A program made the translations under genes and the position numbers. Positions 16,784 through 24,914 of a stretch of DNA of 64,000 bases are shown here, in pieces (position 1 is the first letter of the stretch; each line of letters begins with the position of its first letter). The notes under the pieces are model-generated. The model was not told the origin of the DNA. It searched no databases and saw only the letters and a list, made by a program, of their open reading frames with translations. The stretch is from CBDBLK01 sp965215445 (lineage in GTDB: Bacteria; Bdellovibrionota; Bacteriovoracia; Bacteriovoracales; Bacteriovoracaceae), in NCBI GenBank assembly GCA_965215445.1, contig CBDCDT010000002.1, forward strand, positions 1,550,001-1,614,000, read 5' to 3'.

Positions 16784-16987
16784 AACCAATTCTCCTAGAC
16801 TTGATTAGTCATTTTTCAGGCTCATCGTCATTTTTGAGGCAATTCTTAACCGGCGTAACCCTTCAAAATTACTAAATTGGCCAAGATTTTTTGGAGGCAG
16901 GTCTGTAAATATGGCCACACGCCATTGACATATCGCGCTGTTTGGGCCATAAAGACTGCATAACTTAAAACCGATAGGAGGAATGTT

Positions 16988-17599
16988 ATGCAAAACAGTA
17001 AGATATTTTTATGCGCCAGCGTGGCCGCCATGGGTCTGCTTTTGGGCTGCGGAGGCAGAGATAAAAGCGAAGGACTCGGTCTTTTGCTTACCAGAACCTC
17101 ACCGCTTCTCGGTGGTGAAGAAAGGCACACTTGGGACGACCTTAAACTTCGTTTCGACTGTTCCCAAGGGGGCATAAGAGAAGAGGCCAGGCGTTTGGAC
17201 GACTTGAGTTTTGGCCTCAAGGGCGGAAGAAATGCCGAGGGTCGGCTCGAAGGGACTTTGGAGACGGAGAGCGAGCGAGGCCTTGTCCCCACCAGCGCTT
17301 ATATCGGTTACGCTTCGGGGACTCTCGACCTGATTTACATTCAGGCGATTCCCTCGGGTGGCCAAAATATCAGTTACAATGTCATTTTGTCCCTGTGTAA
17401 CTACAATGAAATCAATGAGGTTACGAGAAATATTGAGCGCCTTATCAGCGACAGCAGTGGGGAGTTACATTCCTTCCGGCTTTTTAATGCCGAGGTGGCC
17501 AATGCCAGTAGAGAGGTGAAATCTGCCAACTTACAGTTTGTCTCTATGCCGGGAAAACCCCAAGACCGGTATTTTCAAAGTTTACCCACCATTAGATAA
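16988..17599 (+). CDS. lipoprotein, paralog of the gene at 16085
   Basis: A 203-residue lipoprotein with lipobox GLLLGC. A GGAGG site lies upstream of the ATG. It shares a Cys near the start of the mature part (LRFDCSQGG versus GQVPCTKGN), a DDLSF/EDLTF strand, DLIYIQAIPSGGQ and YNVILSLC with the divergent lipoprotein, which suggests a conserved beta-rich domain with two Cys. The Gly/His-rich insertion of its partner is absent. The function is unknown. A strong terminator follows. Confidence 0.75.
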   Translation: MQNSKIFLCASVAAMGLLLGCGGRDKSEGLGLLLTRTSPLLGGEERHTWDDLKLRFDCSQGGIREEARRLDDLSFGLKGGRNAEGRLEGTLETESERGLVPTSAYIGYASGTLDLIYIQAIPSGGQNISYNVILSLCNYNEINEVTRNIERLISDSSGELHSFRLFNAEVANASREVKSANLQFVSMPGKPQDRYFQSLPTIR

Positions 17600-17619
17600 T
17601 CATTTTACTCCGAAATAGG

Positions 17620-17662
17620 GTAGTACCTCAGCGAAAAATCGCTGTGGTGCTACTTTTTTTTT
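17620..17662 (+). terminator. intrinsic terminator
   Basis: GTAGTACC and GGTGCTAC pair, with inner arms CAGCGA and TCGCTG, followed by nine Ts. It ends the lipoprotein transcript and insulates the DsbA-like gene. Confidence 0.9.
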
Positions 17663-17728
17663 CATTTAAGGCGTGGTAAATATTAAGCAATCGTCCAAAA
17701 GCTTGATCGCTAAACAAGGGAGTTGACC

Positions 17729-18523
17729 ATGCGATTTATCACTGTAACCGGGTTCTTTTCAATGTTGATTTTGTCGGGCTGCTATTCCGACGGACAGTTT
17801 GCCGAAAAAATGAAAAAGGCCATGCGGGAAGACCCCACCATCCTGCCCGAGGCGATCAAGGAAAATCCGGTGGAATTTATGGAGGCCTTACAGCAGGCGG
17901 CCCAGGCCTCTCGCGCAGAGATGGCCAAGAAGCGCGAAGCTGACCAGGCCAAGCAACTCGACGAGGCCTTTGAAAAACCTCTGCAACCTCTCATCCGCCC
18001 CGACGAGGCCATTCGTGGCACCAAGGGCGCGCCGCTAGTATTGGTCGAGTATTCCGATTTTGAGTGTCCCTTTTGCGAGCGCGGTTATAAGACGGTTCAG
18101 GATTTGCTCAAAAAATACGACGGCAAAATGCAATTTATCTACAAGCACCTGCCGCTCGCTTTTCACAAGAATGCCATGAGTGCTTCAAAATACTACGAGG
18201 CGATTCGTCTGCGCAGTGAGGCCCGCGCCTTTCGCTTTCACGACGAAATTTATAAAGACCAAAAGAAACTCAAAAACGGCGAGCCTTTTCTCAAGTCGAT
18301 TGCCAAAAAAGTGGGTGTCAATATGAGTCGACTGGCAAAAGACCTCAAAGACCCCAAAATCGAAGAGCGCATCAAACAAGACCAGCAAGAGGCCGCCAAA
18401 TTTGGTATGTCCGGGACTCCGGGCTTTTTGCTCAATGGGATTCCCATTCGCGGGGCCTACCCCACTTCCCATTTTGAACAAATTATCGACCGCTTGAAGA
18501 ACTCGGGAAAAGTCACTTTGTGA
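17729..18523 (+). CDS. DsbA-family thioredoxin-fold lipoprotein
   Basis: A thiol oxidoreductase or disulfide isomerase acting in the periplasm. It has lipobox LSGC, a charged helical segment (about residues 25-95), then a DsbA fold with EYSDFECPFCERGYKTV. The CPFC active site lies near residue 115. A helical insert follows, then SGTPGFLLNGIPIRGAYP with the conserved cis-Pro. The layout matches the thioredoxin_4 or DsbA/BdbD-like group. The ATG at 17729 is used; a TTG two codons earlier is possible. Its TGA overlaps the GTG start of the HU gene, implying coupling. Confidence 0.9.
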   Translation: MRFITVTGFFSMLILSGCYSDGQFAEKMKKAMREDPTILPEAIKENPVEFMEALQQAAQASRAEMAKKREADQAKQLDEAFEKPLQPLIRPDEAIRGTKGAPLVLVEYSDFECPFCERGYKTVQDLLKKYDGKMQFIYKHLPLAFHKNAMSASKYYEAIRLRSEARAFRFHDEIYKDQKKLKNGEPFLKSIAKKVGVNMSRLAKDLKDPKIEERIKQDQQEAAKFGMSGTPGFLLNGIPIRGAYPTSHFEQIIDRLKNSGKVTL

Positions 18524-18813
18524 ACCGTCGGGAGTTGGTTGGTGAACTTTTAAAGCGGCCGGAACTGGCCCATCTCAAGCGCAAGGACGCCGACCAACTG
18601 GTTTGCACTTTATTGGAAGTGATTAAGGATGCCGTAGGCCAGGGAGATTCCGTGTGCTTGAGCGGCTTTGGAACTTTTTCCAAAACCCGCTATTGCCCCA
18701 GGCTCGGGGCCGATCCCAATACCGGCGAGGCGATGGTTATCCAGGCCAAAATTCTCCCCAACTTTCGTCCGGGCAAAACCTGGAGGGCGGAGTTGGCGAC
18801 CACTACGCCTTAA
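18520..18813 (+). CDS. HU/IHF-family DNA-binding protein
   Basis: A 97-residue histone-like protein. Helices RRELVGELLKR and DADQLVCTLLEVIKDAV are followed by SGFGTFSKTRYCPRLGADPNTGE and the C-terminal FRPGKTWRAEL strand, the HU/IHF signature. The arm that inserts into the minor groove is present but diverged (PNTGEAMVI). It starts at GTG overlapping the DsbA-like gene stop and ends 11 nt inside the 3' end of the convergent kynA. Confidence 0.9.
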   Translation: MNRRELVGELLKRPELAHLKRKDADQLVCTLLEVIKDAVGQGDSVCLSGFGTFSKTRYCPRLGADPNTGEAMVIQAKILPNFRPGKTWRAELATTTP

Positions 18814-20005
18814 AGTTGAGCTCTCTTTGCAACTCTTCCGGCAGGGGCGGAAGAAACTTTTGCGGAATCAGCAGTGTGGTGAGCAGGGAAAAGTCGGTGT
18901 AGATGCGGCCTTCCTCTGCGCGCTTGAGCAAAAACTCCTGTCCCGAAGACCCTCCCGTGCCGATTTTACTGCCCAGAAAGTACTCCGCCATAAGCGCGTG
19001 CCGGTAGCGCCAGGTGACCCAGTTTTGGTCGATCTCGGCAATGGTGGCAAGACACAAATAGGGCAAATGCAAAAGCCCCTCATGGCGGTAGACGAAGATA
19101 AAAAGGGCGTTGAAAAAGGCCTGCTGGGACCAGCGCAGACGGCCCTGACTTTGCCATTTCTGGTATTCGCTCTCTTCAAATAGCGAAGAAAACATTTCCT
19201 GTGTGAGTTTTAGGTGGGAGAGTTGAAAGGCCTGTTCTTCAGGGGAGAGGCGGGCGCGGTTGGCCTCGATGGTTTTTTGGTCGTGACCCAGCATGGACTC
19301 GACTCCCCGTCGGTATTCCTTCCAAAAATCAAAGTACTGATGGCGGGAAAAGGGCATACGCGCAAGCCAGTTTTCCAGTTGCTTGCATAAGTTGGGAAGT
19401 CGCGCGATTTCGTGCAAGTGTTTTTGATCGGTTTTACTTAAGCGTCTCATAAAAGGCGGTGTCTCTAACTGCTCACACTTCAGGCCATCTTGTGGGTCAA
19501 CTGCACTGTCGCTCCTTGCGACGTGCGGGGAGCACGCCTCAGTCGCTCCAGCTTGTTTCCCCTCAATCTGACCTAAATTGTGAGCACTTACCTTGCTTTT
19601 ATCACGGTTTTTCTTTTGAGTTACTTGGCCCATGCGCAGGGCGACCTCGCGGAATTGCCGGGATTGAAAACCGGAAGCGGGGGAGAGGAGGTCGCGAAAT
19701 TCGAGAAAGTCCATGGGGGCCATGCTCTCCATCACTTCCAGTTGGGAGAGCAGAAGGCCTTGAATTTTTTTGATCCTCGAAAGCCTTGAAAGCGCGCAAG
19801 CAAGGTCGCCCTCTTCCACATAATCTTTGGCAAAAATGGATTGAATGGAAATTAATTCGTGTAAAATTTGCTTAAACCACAACTCGTAAACCTGGTGGAC
19901 GACGATAAACAAGGTTTCATCGTGTTCGCCGGAAAGCGGCCGCCCAGCGTTTAAGATTTTGTCGAGGGCGAGGTAGTCCCCATAATAAACTTCTTTTGAA
20001 GGCAT
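18803..20005 (-). CDS. kynA: tryptophan 2,3-dioxygenase carrying an in-frame repeat insert
   Basis: This haem enzyme opens the tryptophan indole ring to N-formylkynurenine. Family signatures are YYGDYLALDKIL, HQVYELWFKQI (distal His), SPASGFQSRQFRE and WRYRHALMAEYFLG followed by GTGGSSG (axial haem His and substrate loop). About 50 residues of repeat-encoded peptide (KNRDKSKVSAHN to GLKCEQL) interrupt the protein after FREVALRMGQVTQ, in a region that is a helix-connecting stretch in homologues. The ATG at 20005 follows AGGAG. The core is otherwise complete, so activity is plausible but untested. No other kynurenine gene is nearby. Confidence 0.93.
   Translation of the reverse strand: MPSKEVYYGDYLALDKILNAGRPLSGEHDETLFIVVHQVYELWFKQILHELISIQSIFAKDYVEEGDLACALSRLSRIKKIQGLLLSQLEVMESMAPMDFLEFRDLLSPASGFQSRQFREVALRMGQVTQKKNRDKSKVSAHNLGQIEGKQAGATEACSPHVARSDSAVDPQDGLKCEQLETPPFMRRLSKTDQKHLHEIARLPNLCKQLENWLARMPFSRHQYFDFWKEYRRGVESMLGHDQKTIEANRARLSPEEQAFQLSHLKLTQEMFSSLFEESEYQKWQSQGRLRWSQQAFFNALFIFVYRHEGLLHLPYLCLATIAEIDQNWVTWRYRHALMAEYFLGSKIGTGGSSGQEFLLKRAEEGRIYTDFSLLTTLLIPQKFLPPLPEELQRELNFKA
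19465..19623 (-). repeat. coding palindromic element, copy 3 (inside kynA), 159 bp
   Basis: Minus-strand copy with the right end intact (GTGAGCAGTTA) and the left end shortened by 9 bp to TAACTCAAAAG, which keeps the frame. The central hairpin CGTGC...GCACG is kept. The flanking 9-mers do not match, so the insertion is older than copies 1, 2 and 4. Confidence 0.85.
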
Positions 20006-20079
20006 AACAAACTCCTGTTTTTTTGCCAGTTTTCCCACAAAATTGCGAATGCGGCCAATTCTAGGTATAAGGCCACTTT

Positions 20080-20952
20080 ATGCTCAGTCTCCGCGATTTT
20101 TTAGAACTCACCAAACCCAGGCTCAGCTCTCTGGTGATGCTTACGGTAGTGGTGGGGTGGGCAAGTGCGGTACCCTTTACCGGGGCGGCATGGCCCGCGT
20201 CTTTGCAGGGGCCTTTGTTGATCGCCCTGGTGGTGATGGGGGCGGCCACGCTCAACTGTTATTTTGAGCGCGGCATTGATGCCTTGATGGAGCGCACCCG
20301 CAACCGCGCCCTTCCCTCTGGCCGGCTCGCTCCCCACAGCGCATTATGCTTTGGACTCGCCCTTTTGGGCCTGGGCCTGCCTTCCCTCTACTTCCTCACC
20401 AATCCCCTGACCGCCGCCTTGGCCACCTTGGCGGTGGTTTCCTATATCCTGGCCTATACGCCCCTCAAGCGCTTTGGCCCTGCGGCGCTTTTTGTCGGTG
20501 CCCTGCCCGGCGCTTTGCCTCCACTTCTGGGGCGTACCGCCGTCACCGGAGTGCTCGACGCAACAGCGTTGAAACTCTTTGCCATCCTCTTTGTGTGGCA
20601 AATTCCCCATTTTTTGGCCGTTTCTTTTTACTACGCTCGGGATTACCAGCGCGCTTCGCTGCCCGTCTACGGCAACACCTGGGCCTTTGGCCGCATCGCC
20701 TGGGCGACGCTGCTGTTCACTTTGCTTTTGGGCGTGCTTTCCATTTGGCCGGCGGCAAAACACGCGAGCAGTGCTTATTTACCGTGTGTTTTATTGCTCA
20801 ACACCTTTTTTCTCCTGCTCGCCCTCGCCGCCTTTTGGGCATCCGACATTGAGAGCAAAAAACTTTGGGCCAGGGCCTACTTTCTCGGCTCCCTGTTTTA
20901 TTTGCCCCTGATCCTGGGAACGCTGATTTTTTTCAATACAATTGATTCATGA
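20080..20952 (+). CDS. ctaB: protohaem IX farnesyltransferase
   Basis: This UbiA-family prenyltransferase converts haem b to haem o for terminal oxidases. The 290-residue product has about nine membrane helices. The first aspartate motif is ATLNCYFERGIDALMERTRNR (N-x3-E/D-x3-D), the second region has LAYTPLKR, and WQIPHFLAVSFYYARDYQRA matches the CtaB-specific loop. It is divergent from kynA, with 74 bp between starts. No cytochrome oxidase genes are in the window. Confidence 0.95.
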   Translation: MLSLRDFLELTKPRLSSLVMLTVVVGWASAVPFTGAAWPASLQGPLLIALVVMGAATLNCYFERGIDALMERTRNRALPSGRLAPHSALCFGLALLGLGLPSLYFLTNPLTAALATLAVVSYILAYTPLKRFGPAALFVGALPGALPPLLGRTAVTGVLDATALKLFAILFVWQIPHFLAVSFYYARDYQRASLPVYGNTWAFGRIAWATLLFTLLLGVLSIWPAAKHASSAYLPCVLLLNTFFLLLALAAFWASDIESKKLWARAYFLGSLFYLPLILGTLIFFNTIDS

Positions 20953-20983
20953 AATCTCGGTCTTCACCACCGAATTTTCATGA
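20947..20983 (+). terminator. hairpin at the end of ctaB, weak terminator candidate
   Basis: TCATGAA (20947-20953, including the stop codon) pairs with TTCATGA (20977-20983), and an inner CGGT pairs with ACCG. No T-run follows, so Rho-independent termination is doubtful. Confidence 0.35.
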
Positions 20984-21041
20984 CTCTTGGCGCTATGTGT
21001 TGAATTGATTTTAAACTATGGTTACAGTACCGTAGATAACC

Positions 21042-21422
21042 ATGTTGGAAATTAAACCATTGGTTGATGCCGTAAAATCCCTCGAATCGGCCTTGGCATT
21101 TCATCGCCAAAATCCCGACGACGTGGTCAGGGATGGGTGTATCCAGCGTTTTGGGTATTGTTTTGAGTTGAGTTTCAAAATGATGAGGCGCTATTTAAGG
21201 GAAGAATCAATGAACCCCTCTCACTCGGATGCTTTGGGGTTTAGGGATGTCATCAGAGAGGCCTTTGCAAAAAATATTGTCAGTCGGGATTTGGGAGCGT
21301 GGATAAAATTCAGGGATTGCCGACAAAAAATTGTCGAAGAAATTTTCCAAAATATCCCCGACTTTCTGTCCGAGGCCCAGTATCTCATCAAGCAATTGTC
21401 TGCAAGGGCAAGGCAGACTTGA
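21042..21422 (+). CDS. HEPN-domain protein, copy with deleted catalytic motif
   Basis: This is a near-identical copy of the HepT toxin at 22325 but carries an in-frame 24-bp deletion. Where the intact copy reads RDCRNQTSHNYNQK, this one reads RDCRQK. The lost eight residues contain the His of the RX4H ribonuclease motif and the Tyr that MNT antitoxins modify. The cognate MNT gene is reduced to a 16-codon stub immediately after. The frame is otherwise intact at 126 residues, so it is probably a catalytically dead remnant that could still dimerise. Confidence 0.85.
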   Translation: MLEIKPLVDAVKSLESALAFHRQNPDDVVRDGCIQRFGYCFELSFKMMRRYLREESMNPSHSDALGFRDVIREAFAKNIVSRDLGAWIKFRDCRQKIVEEIFQNIPDFLSEAQYLIKQLSARARQT

Positions 21423-21469
21423 ACCACTCCCTCGATATTCCCTCTCATCATTTTCCGCTTTCGGAATAG
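21419..21469 (+). pseudogene. remnant of MNT antitoxin gene (in-frame deletion of 88 codons)
   Basis: It starts TTG overlapping the HEPN stop exactly as the intact pair does. It encodes the first codons (MNHSLDIPSHH) joined directly to the last (FPLSE, stop) of the intact MNT at 22732-23046. Compared with that copy 264 bp are missing, with a short TTT at the junction suggesting slippage or microhomology deletion. Confidence 0.85.
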
Positions 21470-21473
21470 GTTT

Positions 21474-22154
21474 TTAGTTCAACGCTATGGCGGAGGCCTG
21501 CGTGTTGGGCCTGACTCCGTATTGGTTTAAAAAATCCGTGAATTGTTGCGAGATTGCTTCCCGGTTGTCGAGAGAATATCCTACCACTCCCGAGCGGATT
21601 TCTTGTTCAATATTTTGGTGCCATTCATACTTTCTGTTGGCACTTTCTGATGTTGACTTAGTGGTGGTAAAGCCGACCGCTCCAGCTATCACTGCAGCCA
21701 AACTGCCCCAACTAATCCCTAAGGCCATTTTAGGAGCGGTAGAAGCTGCAGGATATTTCAGTATAACAGATATTATTCCCACAGCACCAATGATCATAGC
21801 GCCCAAAGATGCATAACCTTGGTTTCTCATAATGGGGTGTCAACCTGAGCGAGGTGGTCTTGCGCCTTCACGGGAAAAATCGGCCAGGAAATTTTTCAAG
21901 TCTGATTTGGAAACTTCTGCGACGATGGGGCAGTTAAGTTCTCCAATGGAATCGCCTTCGGCGGTGGAAGTTGAGCAGGCGCGGACAGACGAGAATCCAT
22001 CACGGGCATCTTCCAGATAGTAAAAATTGGGAATCGTATCCACATAGTAAAAATCGGGAATCGTATCCATCAGATTTTGGGCAAAAATGGGATGGGAAGA
22101 AAAGATTAGGGCAGCAGTGAGAAAGGGTATAGTGAGAGTTTTCAAAAGTTTCAA
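21474..22154 (-). pseudogene. frameshifted copy of the FLNQYG secreted protein
   Basis: This is a copy of the gene at 23051-23701. One extra T in the plus-strand stretch GCGCCTTCACGG (near 21867) shifts the frame after KNFLADFSRE, giving a 104-residue N-terminal product. The rest survives out of frame as 118 residues ending in the same QFTDFLNQYGVRP tail. A 27-bp tandem duplication near the start repeats DTIPxFYYV. The promoter (TTGACC, 17 nt, TATGAA) and TTG start are intact. Confidence 0.85.
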
Positions 22155-22192
22155 GGGAACCTCCTTTTTGTGGTGAAAAACATAATGCTTAA

Positions 22193-22221
22193 TTCATAAA
22201 CGGAAAAAATGGGAAGGTCAA
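22193..22221 (-). promoter_or_regulatory. promoter of the frameshifted FLNQYG gene
   Basis: On the minus strand TTGACC (22216-22221) and TATGAA (22193-22198) are 17 nt apart. The same pair occurs at 23740-23768 upstream of the intact copy. Confidence 0.5.
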
Positions 22222-22324
22222 GGGTTTTTTTTGCGCTATGCGCGTGAGCCGTTTTTATCAACGAGTTTACGCTTTAGTGTGGTATCTGCCAAGTTGATTT
22301 TGAATTGTAATTAGAGTACCGTAA

Positions 22325-22735
22325 ATGACCATGTTGGAAATTAAACCATTGGTCGATGCCGTAAAATCCCTCGAATCGGCCTTGGCATTTCATCGCCAAA
22401 ATCCCGACGACGTGGTCAGGGACGGATGTATCCAGCGTTTTGAATATTGCTTTGAGTTGAGTTTCAAAATGATGAGGCGCTATTTAAGGGAAGAATCGCC
22501 GAACCCCTCTCACTCGGATGCTTTGGGGTTTAGGGATGTCGTCAGAGAGGCCTTTGCAAAAAATATTGTCAGTCGGGATTTGGAAGCGTGGATAAAATTT
22601 CGGGACTGCCGAAACCAAACCAGTCATAACTACAATCAAAAAATTGCCGAAGAAATTTTCCAAAATATCCCCGACTTTCTGTCCGAGGCCCAGTATCTCA
22701 TCAAGCAATTGTCTGAAAGAGTAAGGCAGACTTGA
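22325..22735 (+). CDS. hepT: HEPN toxin of a HEPN-MNT toxin-antitoxin pair
   Basis: HEPN toxins of this type are RNases. The 136-residue helical protein carries RNQTSHNY at residues 96-103, the RX4HXY motif, in which R and H are catalytic and the Tyr is the site modified by the MNT antitoxin in characterised systems. The next gene overlaps it by 4 nt (TTGA) and encodes the MNT partner. This is the intact member of a tandem duplication covering 21013-22240 and 22293-23787. The older annotation of such proteins is nucleotidyltransferase substrate-binding protein. Confidence 0.92.
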   Translation: MTMLEIKPLVDAVKSLESALAFHRQNPDDVVRDGCIQRFEYCFELSFKMMRRYLREESPNPSHSDALGFRDVVREAFAKNIVSRDLEAWIKFRDCRNQTSHNYNQKIAEEIFQNIPDFLSEAQYLIKQLSERVRQT

Positions 22736-23046
22736 ACAACTCCCTCGATATTTCCTCCCAGCATTTGGAAATCATTGCCAGTTTGCTCAGGCAACATTTG
22801 TCACCCGAAATAAAAGTTTGGGTCTTTGGCAGTCGCGTGGGCCAAACTGCCGGCAAGTCTTCAGACTTGGATTTGGCACTGGAAGGCGGCCAAAAAATAG
22901 GCCTTCAAGTGATGGCCAATTTGAGGTATGCCTTTGAAGAATCGAACCTTCCCTATAAAGTCGATTTGGTGGATATGTCGGCCATAGACGACAGTTTCAA
23001 GGCCATTATCGAGAAAACCCGCGTTCCCTTTCCGCTTTCGGAATAG
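22732..23046 (+). CDS. mntA: MNT nucleotidyltransferase antitoxin
   Basis: A 104-residue minimal nucleotidyltransferase. FGSRVGQTAGKSSDLDLAL gives the exact GSX10DXD active-site spacing, and YKVDLVD supplies the third acidic residue. In characterised HEPN-MNT pairs this enzyme AMPylates the HEPN Tyr and neutralises it. It starts at TTG overlapping the HEPN stop. The gene is convergent with the secreted FLNQYG protein, whose stop lies 4 nt beyond. Confidence 0.92.
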   Translation: MNNSLDISSQHLEIIASLLRQHLSPEIKVWVFGSRVGQTAGKSSDLDLALEGGQKIGLQVMANLRYAFEESNLPYKVDLVDMSAIDDSFKAIIEKTRVPFPLSE

Positions 23047-23050
23047 GTTT

Positions 23051-23701
23051 TTAGTTCAACGCTATGGCGGAGGCCTGTGTGTTGGGCCTGACTCCGTATT
23101 GGTTTAAAAAATCCGTGAATTGTTGCAAGATCGCTTCCTGGTTGTCGGGAGAATATCCTACCACTCCCGAGCGGATTTCTTGTTCAATATTTTGTTGCGA
23201 TTCATACTCTTTGTTGGCACTTTCTAATGTTGAATTAGTGGTGGCAGAGCCGATAAATCCAGCTACAAGTGTAGCCATACTGCCCAAAAAAATCATTTTA
23301 GCCATTTTGGGAACGGTAGAAGCTGGGGGATATTTTAGTACAAGAGAAATCAATCCCACAGAACTAACGGCCACAGCACCGAAATATGCATAATTTGGTA
23401 TCCTATAATCGGACTCAACCTGGGCGAGCTGGTCTTGCGCCTCACGGGAAAAATCGGCCAGGAAATTTTTCAAGTCTGATTTGGAAACTTCTGCGACGAC
23501 AGGGCAGTTAAGTGCTTTGACGGAATCGCCTTCGGTGGTGGAAGCGGAGCAGGCGCGGACGGAGAAGAATCCATCACGGGCATCTTCCAAATAGTAAAAA
23601 GCGGGAATCGTATCCACCAGATTTTGGGCAAAAATGGGATGGGAAGAAAAGATTAGGGCAGCAGTGAGAAAGGGTATCGTGAGAGTTTTCAAAAGTTTCA
23701 A
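23051..23701 (-). CDS. secreted/membrane protein of the FLNQYG family (intact copy)
   Basis: 216 residues starting at TTG, five nt after AGGAGG. A signal peptide (IPFLTAALIFSSHPIFAQ) is followed by TIPAFYYLEDA, VRAC, a second Cys, two adjacent hydrophobic segments (about 115-170), and a helical C-terminus ending TDFLNQYGVRPNTQAS. It is duplicated with the HEPN-MNT genes as a unit, which hints at co-inheritance but not necessarily joint function. A homologue without HEPN-MNT in view lies at 63-632. The family is unrecognised. Confidence 0.75.
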   Translation of the reverse strand: MKLLKTLTIPFLTAALIFSSHPIFAQNLVDTIPAFYYLEDARDGFFSVRACSASTTEGDSVKALNCPVVAEVSKSDLKNFLADFSREAQDQLAQVESDYRIPNYAYFGAVAVSSVGLISLVLKYPPASTVPKMAKMIFLGSMATLVAGFIGSATTNSTLESANKEYESQQNIEQEIRSGVVGYSPDNQEAILQQFTDFLNQYGVRPNTQASAIALN

Positions 23702-23739
23702 GGGAACCTCCTTTTTGTGGTAAAAAACATGATGCTTGA

Positions 23740-23768
23740 TTCATAAACGGAAAAAATGGGAAGGTCAA
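23740..23768 (-). promoter_or_regulatory. promoter of the intact FLNQYG gene
   Basis: Minus-strand TTGACC (23763-23768), a 17-nt spacer and TATGAA (23740-23745), conserved in the duplicated copy. The predicted leader is about 30 nt. Confidence 0.5.
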
Positions 23769-23791
23769 GGTTTTTTTTGCGCCATGCATCT

Positions 23792-24883
23792 TCACGACAC
23801 CGGCCCCGCAGGGGCCTTCTTGGGCCGCATTTTATAAAGGCCCCCTTCGTCGCTGGAAAACCAGATTTCCCCCGAGGGGGACTCGCGGACGTGGCGGATG
23901 CGCTTGCCCAGGTCTTTTAACAAACGCTCTTCTTCCAGCACCTGGTGGTTTTTGTCGATCTTGAGGCGGTTTAAGTGTTGCAACTTCAGCGCCGCCGAAA
24001 AAAAGTGGTGTTTCCATTGGGGAAAGAGTTTTCCCGAGTAGATCATCAGCGAAGAGGGGGCGATGGAGGGGACAAAATATTTTACCGGTTGTTGCATACC
24101 CTCTTTGTGAGTGGCCCCGATTTTTGGCCCCCAGTATTCCCGCCCGTAAGTGATGACCGGCCAGCCGTAGTTTTTGCCCTTGAGGATGCGGTTGATTTCA
24201 TCCCCACCGCGCGGGCCATGCTCTTGTTCCCACAACTCGCCTGTGGCGGGATGAATGGCCATGCCCTGGGGATTCCTGTGCCCGTAGCTCCACACGGCGG
24301 GGATGGCCCCTTTAACTTTCACGAAGGGATTGTCTTTGGGGATGCGGCCGTCGCTGTGGATGCGGTAGAGCTTGCCGTTGGGGGAATTTAAAAGTTGGGC
24401 GGTGTCTCTGTCTCCCCGGTCGCCGATGCCAAAAAAGAGCACGTCCCCCTTGCCAAAGACAATCCTCGAACCAAAGTGTCTGCTGGTTTTTCCCGGAGGA
24501 GAGGGGCGGAACAGGGTTTTGACGTCTTTGAGTTTGTCGCCCTCCAGTGTGGCCCGGGCGATAATGGTGCCGTGGCCGTTTTGGTAGCGGGAGACGTAAG
24601 AGAAAAAGAGTAGATTTTTTTTATCGGGGTGAACTCGCACGTCCATCAGTCCCCCCTGCCCAAATGTGGTTGAGGTGGGGACTCCCAAAACTTTAATTAA
24701 TTTTTGGCCTTCGGAAAAAAGGGACAGGCCGCCCTTCTTGTGGGCCAAAATCAGCTTGCCCTCCTCCAGAAAGTCAAAACCCCAGACGATGCCCAGACCC
24801 GATGCCACCTGTTTGACTTCCATCGCCGATAAAGGCCCAAGGACGACAGACAAAAATATGAGCAGAAAGAATTTCTTCACCAA
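23792..24883 (-). CDS. PQQ-dependent aldose sugar dehydrogenase-like protein
   Basis: A soluble quinoprotein beta-propeller of the glucose/sorbosone dehydrogenase family, 363 residues with a signal peptide (FLSVVLGPLSA). Motifs in order are VVRGLxxPWGF-type VASGLGIVWGFDFL, GGLMDVRVHP, HFGSRIVFG, GHRNPQGMAIHP, EQEHGPRGGDEIN and GKNYGWPVITYGREY. These correspond to PQQ and Ca-binding loops, including the catalytic-His region. It acts in the periplasm. PQQ synthesis genes are not seen here, so cofactor may be scavenged. Confidence 0.92.
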   Translation of the reverse strand: MVKKFFLLIFLSVVLGPLSAMEVKQVASGLGIVWGFDFLEEGKLILAHKKGGLSLFSEGQKLIKVLGVPTSTTFGQGGLMDVRVHPDKKNLLFFSYVSRYQNGHGTIIARATLEGDKLKDVKTLFRPSPPGKTSRHFGSRIVFGKGDVLFFGIGDRGDRDTAQLLNSPNGKLYRIHSDGRIPKDNPFVKVKGAIPAVWSYGHRNPQGMAIHPATGELWEQEHGPRGGDEINRILKGKNYGWPVITYGREYWGPKIGATHKEGMQQPVKYFVPSIAPSSLMIYSGKLFPQWKHHFFSAALKLQHLNRLKIDKNHQVLEEERLLKDLGKRIRHVRESPSGEIWFSSDEGGLYKMRPKKAPAGPVS

Positions 24884-24914
24884 GGGATCATAAGGGAAGA
24901 AATTCTAAAAGTCT

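Noticed and set aside
19459..19773. Antisense open frame through the repeat in kynA (and a similar one at 38816-39013)
   Set aside because: The element's reverse strand happens to be open in several copies, but no start signal or conservation beyond the repeat is seen.
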